A stretch of 64,000 nt of DNA from Emcibacter sp. (GTDB lineage: Bacteria > Pseudomonadota > Alphaproteobacteria > Sphingomonadales > Emcibacteraceae): assembly GCF_963675455.1 (NCBI RefSeq), contig NZ_OY776217.1, forward strand, positions 1,660,001 through 1,724,000, in the 5' to 3' direction. The translations under genes were made by a program, and so were the position numbers. The notes below the pieces were generated by a model. It did not search any database. It was not told the origin of the DNA and saw only the letters and a list, made by a program, of their open reading frames with translations. Numbering within the stretch: the stretch's first letter is position 1; each line of letters starts with the position of its first letter. Below are positions 25,567 through 34,570 of the stretch, in pieces.

Positions 25567-25623
25567 CCCCACAAATATACCATGATATCCCATTGACTAG
25601 GCGTTAAATCCCATGATATCCCA
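25567..25623 (+). promoter_or_regulatory. MraZ operator: repeated TGGG(A/G) boxes
   Basis: On the minus strand four TGGGR boxes occur at plus positions 25567-25571, 25588-25592, 25609-25613 and 25619-25623, spaced 21, 21 and 10 bases. MraZ is known to bind tandem TGGGN repeats near its own promoter. A 14-base direct repeat (CCATGATATCCCAT) occurs at 25580-25593 and 25611-25624. The position 72 bases before mraZ supports autorepression. Confidence 0.75.
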
Positions 25624-25695
25624 TATAGTGATTGTCAAAGGGGACGGTTGCCAGCAGAAAATATTATTTAAACCAGCGAACAGCCAGGGTGGGGA

Positions 25696-26172
25696 ATGCC
25701 GAAATTTACTTCGACATTTACAAATAAAGTGGACAAAAAGGGTCGGGTATCGGTGCCGGCGTCTTTTCGTGCCTCTTTGCCCGAGGGATCCTGGCAGGGT
25801 ATAGTAGCGTATCCGTCCTTTGTCCACGATGCCATAGAAGGCTGCGATAGCGATTATCTGGACCGGCTTTCCGACAGTATTGATGACCTTGCCCCTTATT
25901 CAGAAGAACATGACGCTTTCACCTTTTCAATCCTGTCGTCCAGCTCCCGGCTTTCCTTTGACAGCGAAGGCCGGATTATCCTGCCCCTGGAACTTCTTGA
26001 ATTTGCCGGGATTACCGATCGCGTAACATTCGTCGGTCGCGGCAATACCTTCCAGATCTGGGCACCCGAGGCCTTCCAGGCCGAACTGGTCAAGGCCCGT
26101 GAACTTGCCCGGAAAAACCGCGACATGCTCAAATGGAAACGCCGGGATAGCGAAGGAGGGACGGAAGCATGA
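25696..26172 (+). CDS. mraZ: Transcriptional regulator MraZ
   Basis: A 158-residue MraZ with two SpoVT/AbrB-like repeats: TNKVDKKGRVSVPASFR near residues 9-25 and DSEGRIILPLELLEFAGI near 90-107. It binds TGGGN repeats and represses the dcw operon in studied bacteria. ATG 25696 follows GGTGGGGA. Repeated TGGGA boxes lie just upstream, so autoregulation is very likely. It is the first gene of the dcw cluster and overlaps rsmH by four bases (ATGA). Confidence 0.96.
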   Translation: MPKFTSTFTNKVDKKGRVSVPASFRASLPEGSWQGIVAYPSFVHDAIEGCDSDYLDRLSDSIDDLAPYSEEHDAFTFSILSSSSRLSFDSEGRIILPLELLEFAGITDRVTFVGRGNTFQIWAPEAFQAELVKARELARKNRDMLKWKRRDSEGGTEA

Positions 26173-27164
26173 CGCTGTCTCTTGCTGATTTTGATCCCCG
26201 TCATTTCCCGGTTCTGGTGAATGAGGTCGTGGAAGCCCTGTCGCCGGCCGACGGTGAGGTTCTTGTCGACGGCACCTTTGGGGCAGGCGGCTATAGCCGG
26301 GCAGCGCTTGCGTCGGCCAATTGTGTGGTTTGGGCCATTGACCGGGATCCCAACGTGATTTCGACGGCCGGGGAAGTGGAACAACAGTTTCCGGGCCGCT
26401 TTCATCTGCTTCAGGGCTGTTTTTCTGAAATGAAGGAACTGTTGGCGCAGGAAGGCATCAGCCAGGTCGATGGCGTGGCGCTGGATATCGGCGTGTCCTC
26501 CATGCAGCTTGACGAAGCCGGGCGCGGCTTTTCCTTCATGCAGGACGGACCGCTGGATATGCGGATGGGCGGCGATGTGCCAAGCGCCGCCGATGTGGTC
26601 AACGACATGGAAGAGGAAGACCTGGCCAATATTATTTATCGCTATGGCGAGGAACATAAATCACGCCGTATCGCCCGGGCCATAACCGAAGCCCGGCAGG
26701 AAGCGCCGATCACCAGGACCCGCCAGCTTGCAGATATCGTCAGCCGGGCCGTCGGCCAGAAAAGGGCTCCGCGCGGCAAAAAGCAGATCCATCCGGCAAC
26801 CAGGACATTTCAGGCGCTCAGGATCTATGTGAATGACGAACTGGGCGAACTGGAGCGGGGGCTCGAAGCCGCCGAACAGATCCTGTCGCCCGGTGGCCGC
26901 CTGTGTGTGGTGACCTTCCATTCGCTGGAAGACCGCATCGTGAAGAATTTCTTCCGGGAACGGAGCGGTGAAACTGCCCGCGTTTCCCGTCATAGGCCGA
27001 TGGCTCAGGATGGCGAAGATGAGCCGACCTTTGAAATGATTTTCCGGGGCGGTAAAAAGCCGTCGCGTGAAGAAATTGAACTGAATGCACGATCAAGATC
27101 CGCAAAACTGCGGGCCGGACGCAGAACGGCGGCCCCGGCCAGAGAGAGGGAGAAGGCAGCATGA
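26169..27164 (+). CDS. rsmH: 16S rRNA (cytosine-1402 N4)-methyltransferase RsmH
   Basis: A 331-residue SAM-dependent methyltransferase that methylates C1402 of 16S rRNA. It begins with the conserved HFPVLVNEVVEAL segment, the SAM-binding DGTFGAGGYSRA, then LDIGVSSMQLDEAGRGFSF, PLDMRM and TFQALRIYVNDEL, and FHSLEDRIVKNFF, all diagnostic of the family. The C-terminal tail is basic. It overlaps mraZ and ftsL by four bases each, as expected in a translationally coupled operon. Confidence 0.97.
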   Translation: MTLSLADFDPRHFPVLVNEVVEALSPADGEVLVDGTFGAGGYSRAALASANCVVWAIDRDPNVISTAGEVEQQFPGRFHLLQGCFSEMKELLAQEGISQVDGVALDIGVSSMQLDEAGRGFSFMQDGPLDMRMGGDVPSAADVVNDMEEEDLANIIYRYGEEHKSRRIARAITEARQEAPITRTRQLADIVSRAVGQKRAPRGKKQIHPATRTFQALRIYVNDELGELERGLEAAEQILSPGGRLCVVTFHSLEDRIVKNFFRERSGETARVSRHRPMAQDGEDEPTFEMIFRGGKKPSREEIELNARSRSAKLRAGRRTAAPAREREKAA

Positions 27165-27652
27165 TCAGGATAGTGGCGTCACTGGCAGTCCTGCTGGTAA
27201 TGATTTCGGCAGGTGCAGTTTATAACCTGAAAGAAGCAACCGAACGGCTGGAAGAACGCAAGCGTGATCTGGCCACCCGGATTCTGGAAGACAAAGCTGC
27301 CATCAAGGTACTTCGGGCGGAAATGGCCTACCTGTCCCGTCCCGAGCGCCTGCAACGTCTCAGTGAAAGATTCCTGGCGCTCAAGCCGTCCGGGAATATG
27401 CAGATGGTATCGTCGCTTGATCAGGTTTCCGGTCGTGGGGAAGTGCTCACGGCCAGTCTGCCGGTGGACAACTTTCGGCTTCTTCTGCCCCAGGCGAAAC
27501 CCGGCGATGTGCCGGATAAATATCGTGCGGCGCCGGTTATAGTTGCCAGCAAAGCTGGTGAATTACAGGTCCGGGCCGAAAAGCCCGCCGTGCAGGCGCC
27601 GAAGAAAAGTTTCTTTGACAGAATAATGGTGAAACTGGAAAAAAATCAGTGA
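27161..27652 (+). CDS. ftsL: Cell division protein FtsL
   Basis: A 163-residue bitopic division protein. It has a short cytoplasmic N-terminus, one membrane helix (about residues 4-21, VASLAVLLVMISAGAVYNL) and a periplasmic leucine-zipper-like coiled coil (EATERLEERKRDLATRILEDK). The C-terminal half is low in conservation and ends basic. FtsL works with FtsB and FtsQ to activate FtsWI. Overlaps rsmH by four bases and ftsI by four bases (GTGA). FtsB is not encoded here. Assignment rests on topology and position, since FtsL sequences are poorly conserved. Confidence 0.88.
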   Translation: MIRIVASLAVLLVMISAGAVYNLKEATERLEERKRDLATRILEDKAAIKVLRAEMAYLSRPERLQRLSERFLALKPSGNMQMVSSLDQVSGRGEVLTASLPVDNFRLLLPQAKPGDVPDKYRAAPVIVASKAGELQVRAEKPAVQAPKKSFFDRIMVKLEKNQ

Positions 27653-29364
27653 GATCAATCGATCTGCAGATAGAAGGAGCCGGTCAGGGCGCCATGGAGA
27701 CGGCCAGAACCCGTCTTGTGGTGCCAATGGTTCTTTTTGTGCTGGGGTTCGGCTTTCTGCTGCTTCGCCTGATGTCCATCGGCATGTTTGGCGAACTGTC
27801 TGAGACAACACATTTTGCCGAGGCCGAGCAGGCGGACTATATCGCCGGACGGGCTGACATTGTAGACCGGAACGGGATTATTCTTGCCACGAATCTGGTG
27901 ACATCTTCCCTGGCGGCGCGGCCCCATATGATTGCCGATCCGGAAAAACTGGCGGCTGAAATTTCCTCTATATTGAGAGACGAGAACCGTACCGAGATCC
28001 TGAACAAGCTCAAGTCTTCCCGTCGTCATGTCTGGATCAGCCGCAAACTGACGCCAAAGGAAGTCTGGCAGATTAACAGTCTCGGCAATCCAGCCCTTGA
28101 ACTTGAGGAAGAAGAGAAAAGAATTTATCCGCACGGGCATCTGGCGGCTCATGTGCTGGGCTATGTGGGCATCGATACCCAGCCCTTTGCCGGTGTTGAA
28201 CGTTTCTTTCAGGATCATCTGTCGGATCCTTTGCGCTCCGGCGAGCCGCTGGTGCTGTCGCTGGACATCCGGGTTCAGCATATCCTTTACACCGAACTGA
28301 AAAAATCCATGGATAAATTTCAGGCAGCCGGGGCGGCCGGACTGGTGATGGATGTGCAGACCGGTGAAATTCTGGCCCTGAGCAGCCTGCCGGATTTCGA
28401 TCCGAATAACCCCCCGGGAGGCGCCAGCGAAGTGTTGTTCAACAGGCTGACCCAGGGGGTTTATGAAATGGGGTCCGGATTCAAGACCTTTACGGTGGCC
28501 ATGGCCCTTGAAGAGCGGGTAGTGAGCCTGGAAGGCGGCTATGATGCTACAGATCCCCTGAAGGTGGACCGCTTTACCATCCATGACGATCATGCCAAAA
28601 AACGCTGGCTTAATGTGCCGGAGATTTATACCTACTCCAGCAATATCGGGTCTGCCCTGATGGCCCGGGATGTGGGTGTGGAAAAACAGCGGGAATTTCT
28701 TCATAAAATCGGTATGTTTGAGGCACCGGGTATTGAATTGTCAGGGGTGGCCACCCCCCTCCTGCCGCGCCAGTGGGGGGAAGTGGAATCCATGACCGTT
28801 TCCTATGGTCACGGCATTGCCATTACGCCGGTGCAACTGGCCACCGGAATTTCGGCAATGGTCAATGGCGGACGTCATATTCCTGCCACCTTGCTGCGTA
28901 AAAGTGACAGTGAAAGGTTCCTGATTGCCGGCGGGAACAGTGAGACAATCACACCTCGTGTTATCTCGGAAGAGACAAGCCGAACCATGCGTGACCTGAT
29001 GCGGCTCGCCGTTGAATATGGAACCGGTGGTGCAGCGGATGTGGATGGCTATTTTGTCGGGGGGAAAACCGGAACTGCGGAAAAGCCTGGGGAAGGCGGC
29101 TACCGGAAAAAGGATCTGATTTCTTCCTTTGTCGGTGCATTCCCCATGGATGATCCGAGATATGTGGTTTTTGCCATGCTGGACGAACCGAAAGGCACTG
29201 AGGATACATTTTATTTCGCCTCTGGCGGATGGACAGCGGCTCCGCTTGTCGGGGATGTGGTTCGCCAGATTGGCCCGCTTCTGGGGGTCGCGCCGGAAAA
29301 GCGCCGGAAACCCCGATATGAAAACTTGATTTTAACCTCTGCAAACAGGGATGAGCACCACTGA
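27649..29364 (+). CDS. ftsI: Peptidoglycan D,D-transpeptidase FtsI (PBP3)
   Basis: A 571-residue class B penicillin-binding protein for septal cross-linking. It has one N-terminal membrane helix (about 25-46), a dimerisation domain beginning IAGRADIVDRNGIILATNL, and a transpeptidase domain with the catalytic SxxK at S276-K279 (GSGFK), SxN within YSSNIGS, and the KTG motif in GGKTGTAEK. Start is GTG at 27649, which overlaps the ftsL stop. It ends one base into murE. Length is normal for alphaproteobacteria. Confidence 0.97.
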   Translation: MRSIDLQIEGAGQGAMETARTRLVVPMVLFVLGFGFLLLRLMSIGMFGELSETTHFAEAEQADYIAGRADIVDRNGIILATNLVTSSLAARPHMIADPEKLAAEISSILRDENRTEILNKLKSSRRHVWISRKLTPKEVWQINSLGNPALELEEEEKRIYPHGHLAAHVLGYVGIDTQPFAGVERFFQDHLSDPLRSGEPLVLSLDIRVQHILYTELKKSMDKFQAAGAAGLVMDVQTGEILALSSLPDFDPNNPPGGASEVLFNRLTQGVYEMGSGFKTFTVAMALEERVVSLEGGYDATDPLKVDRFTIHDDHAKKRWLNVPEIYTYSSNIGSALMARDVGVEKQREFLHKIGMFEAPGIELSGVATPLLPRQWGEVESMTVSYGHGIAITPVQLATGISAMVNGGRHIPATLLRKSDSERFLIAGGNSETITPRVISEETSRTMRDLMRLAVEYGTGGAADVDGYFVGGKTGTAEKPGEGGYRKKDLISSFVGAFPMDDPRYVVFAMLDEPKGTEDTFYFASGGWTAAPLVGDVVRQIGPLLGVAPEKRRKPRYENLILTSANRDEHH

Positions 29365-30872
29365 TGAAGCTTTCCGATCTGCTGAAAGATGCCAGAACCA
29401 GATTTTCCGCCGGACTTGTCGTGACCGGGGATGTCGAGGTCAGCGGCATTACGGCCGACAGCAGGAAGGTCGAGCCGGGTTTTGTGTTTGTGGCGCTGCC
29501 GGGCCTGACCTTTAACGGGGCCGATTTTATTGAGGATGCCATCGGAAAAGGCGCTGTTGCGATCCTGTGCGTGCCGTCTGCAAGGACGGCAAATGACAGT
29601 GTTATCTGGATCACTCATGAAGGTCCCGGTCGGGTTTTCCCCCATATGGTTGCGGCATATTTCCGCCGCCAGCCGGAACATCTGGCGGCTGTCACCGGCA
29701 CCAACGGCAAAACCTCGGTGGCGTCCTTTACCAAACAGATCTGGGAACATATGGGCCTCAAGGCGGCGTCGGTTGGCACGCTGGGTGTGATTGCGCCGGG
29801 CTATAACGACTATACCGGCATGACAACGCCGGATCCCGTGACACTGCACAAGGCCATGAGCGACCTGTGTGACCTGGGCATTGACCATGTGGTTTTCGAG
29901 GCCTCCAGCCATGGCCTCGCCCAGCACCGGATGGACGGCCTGAATATTTCTGCGGCGGCCTTCACCAACCTGACGCGGGATCATTATGATTATCACGGCA
30001 GTGAAGAAAATTATTTTTACGCCAAAAGCCGCCTGTTCGGCGAGGTGATGAAGCCGGGCAGTACGGCGGTGCTTAACGCGGACTGTCCGATCGTCCGTGA
30101 AGTTGCCGATATCTGCTGGGCGCGCGGGCATCATGTGATTACAGTTGGCCGTCTGGACGGCGATATCCGCCTGTTGCACCAGACATCCAACCCGACTGGT
30201 CAGGAAATCACCGTTTCCCATGGCGCCAATATCTATGACATCAAGCTTTCACTTGTCGGCAGTTTTCAGGCCTTTAACGCCCTGATGGCGGTCGGGCTGG
30301 TGATCGGATGCGGTGGTGACCCGGATCAGGCTTTCAAATCGCTGTCCTATCTGCGCCCGGTGGAAGGGCGCATGGAGCAGGCCGGCCGGCATCCGTCCGG
30401 GGCGCGCATCTATGTGGATTATGCCCATACGCCGGATGCACTGGAAACGGCGCTTGAGGCACTGAAACCGCATGTGAGAGGCAAACTGGCGGTGGTTTTC
30501 GGCTGTGGCGGTGACCGTGATACCGGCAAGCGGGAACTGATGGGTCGTGTCGCCTGTGAAAAGGCAGACCGGGTTTACGTGACGGATGACAATCCCCGGT
30601 CCGAAGAGCCGTCAGCCATTCGGACCGAAATCCTCAAGGGTTGCCCGTTGGCCGCAGAAATAGGCAACCGGGCTGAGGCCATCAGGCAGGCTGTGGACGA
30701 ACTGGAAGCCGGTGACCTGTTGCTGGTGGCCGGTAAAGGACACGAGCGCGGTCAGGAAATTGCCGGTCAAATACATGAATTCGACGATGTGTCAGAAGTA
30801 CGTTCGGCCATCGCCAGTCTTTCCGTTGAGAAAAAAGGTCGGGGTACGACATCGGGAGGGGTGCGAACATGA
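29364..30872 (+). CDS. murE: UDP-MurNAc-L-Ala-D-Glu:meso-DAP ligase MurE
   Basis: A 502-residue Mur ligase that adds the third peptide residue. Mur ligase motifs are visible: the N-terminal uridine-binding piece (SGITADSRKVEPGFVFVAL), the ATP P-loop GTNGKTS, the carbamylated-lysine region (YFYAKSRLF), and the DNPRSEEP motif that marks meso-diaminopimelate-adding enzymes. The stop/start overlap with ftsI is TGATG. meso-DAP is the expected residue in Gram-negative peptidoglycan. Confidence 0.97.
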   Translation: MKLSDLLKDARTRFSAGLVVTGDVEVSGITADSRKVEPGFVFVALPGLTFNGADFIEDAIGKGAVAILCVPSARTANDSVIWITHEGPGRVFPHMVAAYFRRQPEHLAAVTGTNGKTSVASFTKQIWEHMGLKAASVGTLGVIAPGYNDYTGMTTPDPVTLHKAMSDLCDLGIDHVVFEASSHGLAQHRMDGLNISAAAFTNLTRDHYDYHGSEENYFYAKSRLFGEVMKPGSTAVLNADCPIVREVADICWARGHHVITVGRLDGDIRLLHQTSNPTGQEITVSHGANIYDIKLSLVGSFQAFNALMAVGLVIGCGGDPDQAFKSLSYLRPVEGRMEQAGRHPSGARIYVDYAHTPDALETALEALKPHVRGKLAVVFGCGGDRDTGKRELMGRVACEKADRVYVTDDNPRSEEPSAIRTEILKGCPLAAEIGNRAEAIRQAVDELEAGDLLLVAGKGHERGQEIAGQIHEFDDVSEVRSAIASLSVEKKGRGTTSGGVRT

Positions 30873-32302
30873 CAGAAAATGCCTTATGGACCGGTCGGGA
30901 ACTGGCAGATGTCTGGAAGGTTGAGATTGATGACAACCTGGCCTGTTACGGGGTATCAATTGACAGTCGCACTGTTGAGGACGGCGATTTGTTTTTTGCC
31001 CTGGTCGGGCCCAATTCCGACGGCCATGACTATGTAAAAATGTCCCTCGAAAAAGGCGCTGCCGCAGCCGTTGTTACACATATTCTTGAGGATGTGGACC
31101 CGGACCGGCAGATTGTTGTGCCAGATGCGTTTGATGCCCTGGTGAAGCTTGGCAGGGCGGCCCGGGCCAGGGTGGATATTCCCATCATTGCGGTTACCGG
31201 CAGCGCCGGCAAGACGGGCACCAAGGAAGCCCTGCGTCTGGCTCTGAGCCGGGACAAGAAGACCCATGCCAGTATCCTGAGCTATAATAACGAAATTGGT
31301 GTGCCCCTGTCCCTGGCGCGGATGCCGCGCGATGCGGCTTATGGTATTTTCGAGATGGGCATGAACCACAAGGGGGAATTGGCCAAGCTGGTCAAACTGG
31401 TGCGGCCCCATGTGGCTATTATTACCACGGTTGAACTTGCCCACGGCGAGTTTTTTGAGAATGTGGAAGAAATCGCTGATGCCAAGGCGGAAATCCTGAC
31501 CTGTATGGAAGGCGAAGGCGTTGCCATTCTTAATCATGACAATGACCATTATGCCCGGCTGGAACAGCGGGCCCGGGAAGCCGGCGTCGGCCGTGTGATT
31601 TCCTTCGGCAGTGATCCGGCTGCGGATGTCCATATCCTGCGCCAGGTCATGCATGATACCTGTAGCTGCGTGGTGGCAGACCTTTGCGGCAAGGTGATGG
31701 TCTATAAGGTCGGCATGCTGGGACAGCACTGGATCATGAATTCTCTGGCGGTGCTGGCGGCGGTGGCCCAGGTCGGCGGCGATCTCGGGCTGGCCGGACT
31801 GGCGCTGGCGGAAATGACACCACTCAAGGGACGGGGGAAGCGCCACCGGATCTTTTTCCGCGATGGCAGCGAGGCCTCGTTCCTGCTGATCGATGAAAGC
31901 TACAATGCAAACCCGGCGTCCATGCGGGCAGCTCTTGCCGGGCAGAGCCAGGTCAGGCTTAATCATCGCGGCCGGCGGATTGCTGTTCTGGGTGATATGG
32001 CGGAACTTGGCGAGGATACGGTCCAGTTGCACGCCGGACTTGCTGATGCCCTTACAGAGGCCGAGATCGACAGGGTTTATCTGGTCGGTGAGAATATGAA
32101 ACATCTGGCCGACAATATGAATGAACAGATCTATTGTGCATGGTTCAAAAGCCTTGATGACCTTGAACCGGCATTGCTTGGGGATCTGCAGGACAATGAC
32201 GTGGTGATGGTCAAGGGATCAAACAGCAGTGGAATGTTCCGGCTGGTCGACAGAATGCTTGAAATGGTATCACCGAATATTAAAAAGGCCGTAAGCGCGT
32301 AA
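30869..32302 (+). CDS. murF: UDP-MurNAc-tripeptide:D-Ala-D-Ala ligase MurF
   Basis: A 477-residue Mur ligase adding D-Ala-D-Ala. It has the N-terminal MurF region (YGVSIDSRTVEDGDLFFAL), the P-loop in AVTGSAGKTGTKEAL, the central domain with EMGMNHKGELAKLVKLV, and the C-terminal domain with DESYNANPASMRAAL, a MurF signature. It overlaps murE by four bases. It feeds MraY directly downstream with its UDP-MurNAc-pentapeptide product. Confidence 0.97.
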   Translation: MTENALWTGRELADVWKVEIDDNLACYGVSIDSRTVEDGDLFFALVGPNSDGHDYVKMSLEKGAAAAVVTHILEDVDPDRQIVVPDAFDALVKLGRAARARVDIPIIAVTGSAGKTGTKEALRLALSRDKKTHASILSYNNEIGVPLSLARMPRDAAYGIFEMGMNHKGELAKLVKLVRPHVAIITTVELAHGEFFENVEEIADAKAEILTCMEGEGVAILNHDNDHYARLEQRAREAGVGRVISFGSDPAADVHILRQVMHDTCSCVVADLCGKVMVYKVGMLGQHWIMNSLAVLAAVAQVGGDLGLAGLALAEMTPLKGRGKRHRIFFRDGSEASFLLIDESYNANPASMRAALAGQSQVRLNHRGRRIAVLGDMAELGEDTVQLHAGLADALTEAEIDRVYLVGENMKHLADNMNEQIYCAWFKSLDDLEPALLGDLQDNDVVMVKGSNSSGMFRLVDRMLEMVSPNIKKAVSA

Positions 32303-32318
32303 TCAGGACGGACCCAAA

Positions 32319-33407
32319 ATGCTCTATAGTTTGTTATATCCCCTCAGTGACGATTTCGGTCTGTTTAATCTGTTCCGTTATCTGACGTTTCGTACTGGTG
32401 GCGCATTGTTTACAGCCTTTCTGATCAGCTTCCTGTGCGGGCCGAGTATTATCGGCTGGCTCAAGGTTCGTCAGAAGAAGGGGCAGCCTATCCGCACCGA
32501 CGGTCCGGAGGGACATTTACTGACCAAACAGGGAACCCCGACAATGGGCGGTTTTCTGATCCTGCTTGGTCTCACCCTCAGTACCCTTTTGTGGATGGAC
32601 CTCAGCAGCCCCTATGTCTGGGCCTGTCTGACGGTAACCAGCGGTTTCGGGGTGATCGGATTTCTGGATGATTACCGCAAGATCACAAAATCCAGTTCCG
32701 CCGGTGTTTCAGGCCGGGTCAAGCTGCTGCTTGAAATCATAGTGGCGCTGGCGGCTGTCCTGATCATTACCCAGGCTGCGGCCGAAGAGACCCGCAGCAT
32801 GCTGGCTCTGCCGTTTCTCAAGGATACCATGGTCAATCTGGGCTGGTTTTATATTCCGTTCGCCCTCCTGGTTATTGTCGGCTCCTCCAACAGCGTTAAT
32901 CTGACCGACGGCCTTGACGGTCTTGCCATCATGCCGGTGATCATTGCCTCGGCGACTTTTGCCCTGATCGCCTATCTGGTGGGCAACAGCATCTACTCCG
33001 GTTACCTGCAACTGACCTATGTGCCCGGCACCGGTGAGCTTGCCGTTTTTTGCGCCGCCATTATCGGGGCGGGGCTAGGGTTTCTATGGTATAATGCGCC
33101 GCCGGCCATGATCTTCATGGGAGATACAGGCAGCCTGTCCCTGGGTGGCGCTCTGGGAACTGTGGCCGTGATTGCCAAACATGAAATCGTGCTGGTCATT
33201 GTCGGCGGTTTGTTTGTGCTGGAAACTGTGTCTGTGATTATGCAGGTGGTTTCCTTCAAGCTGACCGGCAAGCGGGTGTTTCGCATGGCGCCGATCCATC
33301 ATCATTATGAAAAGAAAGGCTGGGCGGAACCGACTATTGTGATCCGCTTCTGGATCATTGCAGTGCTTCTGGCGCTGGTTGGTCTGGCTACTTTAAAACT
33401 GCGATAG
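32319..33407 (+). CDS. mraY: Phospho-MurNAc-pentapeptide transferase MraY
   Basis: A 362-residue integral membrane enzyme that makes lipid I. Around ten membrane helices are evident. Signature pieces include GPEGHLLTKQGTPTMGG, FLDDYRKI, NLTDGLDGLA, FMGDTGSLSLGGALG and APIHHHYEKKGWAE, covering the Asp triad and the HHH motif. It starts 17 bases after murF and ends 15 bases before ftsW; in most relatives murD lies at this second junction. Confidence 0.98.
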   Translation: MLYSLLYPLSDDFGLFNLFRYLTFRTGGALFTAFLISFLCGPSIIGWLKVRQKKGQPIRTDGPEGHLLTKQGTPTMGGFLILLGLTLSTLLWMDLSSPYVWACLTVTSGFGVIGFLDDYRKITKSSSAGVSGRVKLLLEIIVALAAVLIITQAAAEETRSMLALPFLKDTMVNLGWFYIPFALLVIVGSSNSVNLTDGLDGLAIMPVIIASATFALIAYLVGNSIYSGYLQLTYVPGTGELAVFCAAIIGAGLGFLWYNAPPAMIFMGDTGSLSLGGALGTVAVIAKHEIVLVIVGGLFVLETVSVIMQVVSFKLTGKRVFRMAPIHHHYEKKGWAEPTIVIRFWIIAVLLALVGLATLKLR

Positions 33408-33421
33408 GAACAAATTCTGGA

Positions 33422-34570
33422 ATGACCGTTTTTTCCCGGACAGATACAAGTATTCTCAGCGACTGGTGGTGGACTGTTGACCGCTGGCTGTTGATGTCGC
33501 TTGCGCTTCTGATCGGGCTCGGCATTGTCATGACCTTCGGGGCAAGCCCGGCCATTGCCGAGAAGCTCGGTCTTGACAGCTTTCATTTTGTCCGCCGACA
33601 GCTCCTGTTTCTGACGGTTTCGCTTGTCTCCCTGTTTGGAGTATCATTGTTGCCGCCGCGCATGATCCGCCGTCTCGGCGTCATTATGTTTCTGGTCTGC
33701 CTGCTGCTTCTGGTTCTGACCTGGCTGGTCGGGCCCGAGGCCAAGGGCGCGCAGCGCTGGCTCAGGATTGGCAGCTTCACCCTGCAGGCGTCCGAATTCA
33801 TGAAGCCGGCTTTTATCATTGTGTCCGCCTGGATGTTTTCCGAGGCTCGTAAAAGTCCCGGATTTCCCGGCTGGAAAATTGCCATCGGGCTCTATCTTCT
33901 TGTGGTCAGCCTGTTGGTCATCCAGCCCGACTTCGGTCAGACGGTGCTGATCACCGTGGTCTGGAGCGCCATGTTTTTCATGGCCGGACTGCCCATGGTC
34001 TGGGTTGGCGCCTTCGTCGGACTGGGGCTGAGCGGTATCGTGATGGCCTATATGTTCCTGCCCCATGTGACGAGCCGTATCGACCGTTTTCTCAATCCGG
34101 AAAGCGGGGATACCTTCCAGGTCGATATGGCCATGAATGCCTTCAAGAGCGGAGGCCTGTTCGGGCGCGGTCCGGGCGAGGGCGCGGTCAAGAAAATCCT
34201 GCCCGACGCCCATACGGATTTTATTTTTGCCGTGGCGGGTGAGGAATTCGGCATTATCATCTGTGTGCTGATTGTCTCTGTCTTTGCCGTGATTGTGGTG
34301 CGCGGCATGGTCAATCTGATGAAGGAAACGGATCTGTTTGTTTTCCTGTCTGTTGCCGGTCTTCTGATCCAGCTTGGCCTGCAGGCCTTTATCAATATTG
34401 GGGTTAATCTGGCGGTGCTGCCCAGCAAGGGCATGACCCTGCCCTTTATCAGTTACGGCGGATCCTCGCTGCTGTCTGTATCCATCGGAATGGGTATGGT
34501 GTTGGCCCTGACGCGGCGCAACAGCCGTTACGGCCACGCCAATCCGGCAACGGGCTGGAGGCTGGTATGA
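33422..34570 (+). CDS. ftsW: Septal peptidoglycan glycosyltransferase FtsW
   Basis: A 382-residue SEDS-family polymerase that partners with FtsI. About ten membrane helices are visible, with the conserved KGAQRWLRIGSFTLQASEFMKP segment, QPDFGQTVL, and the C-terminal PFISYGGSSLLS. The large loop FQVDMAMNAFKSGGLFGRGPGEG is also typical. ATG at 33422. It directly follows mraY with no murD between them. Confidence 0.96.
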   Translation: MTVFSRTDTSILSDWWWTVDRWLLMSLALLIGLGIVMTFGASPAIAEKLGLDSFHFVRRQLLFLTVSLVSLFGVSLLPPRMIRRLGVIMFLVCLLLLVLTWLVGPEAKGAQRWLRIGSFTLQASEFMKPAFIIVSAWMFSEARKSPGFPGWKIAIGLYLLVVSLLVIQPDFGQTVLITVVWSAMFFMAGLPMVWVGAFVGLGLSGIVMAYMFLPHVTSRIDRFLNPESGDTFQVDMAMNAFKSGGLFGRGPGEGAVKKILPDAHTDFIFAVAGEEFGIIICVLIVSVFAVIVVRGMVNLMKETDLFVFLSVAGLLIQLGLQAFINIGVNLAVLPSKGMTLPFISYGGSSLLSVSIGMGMVLALTRRNSRYGHANPATGWRLV

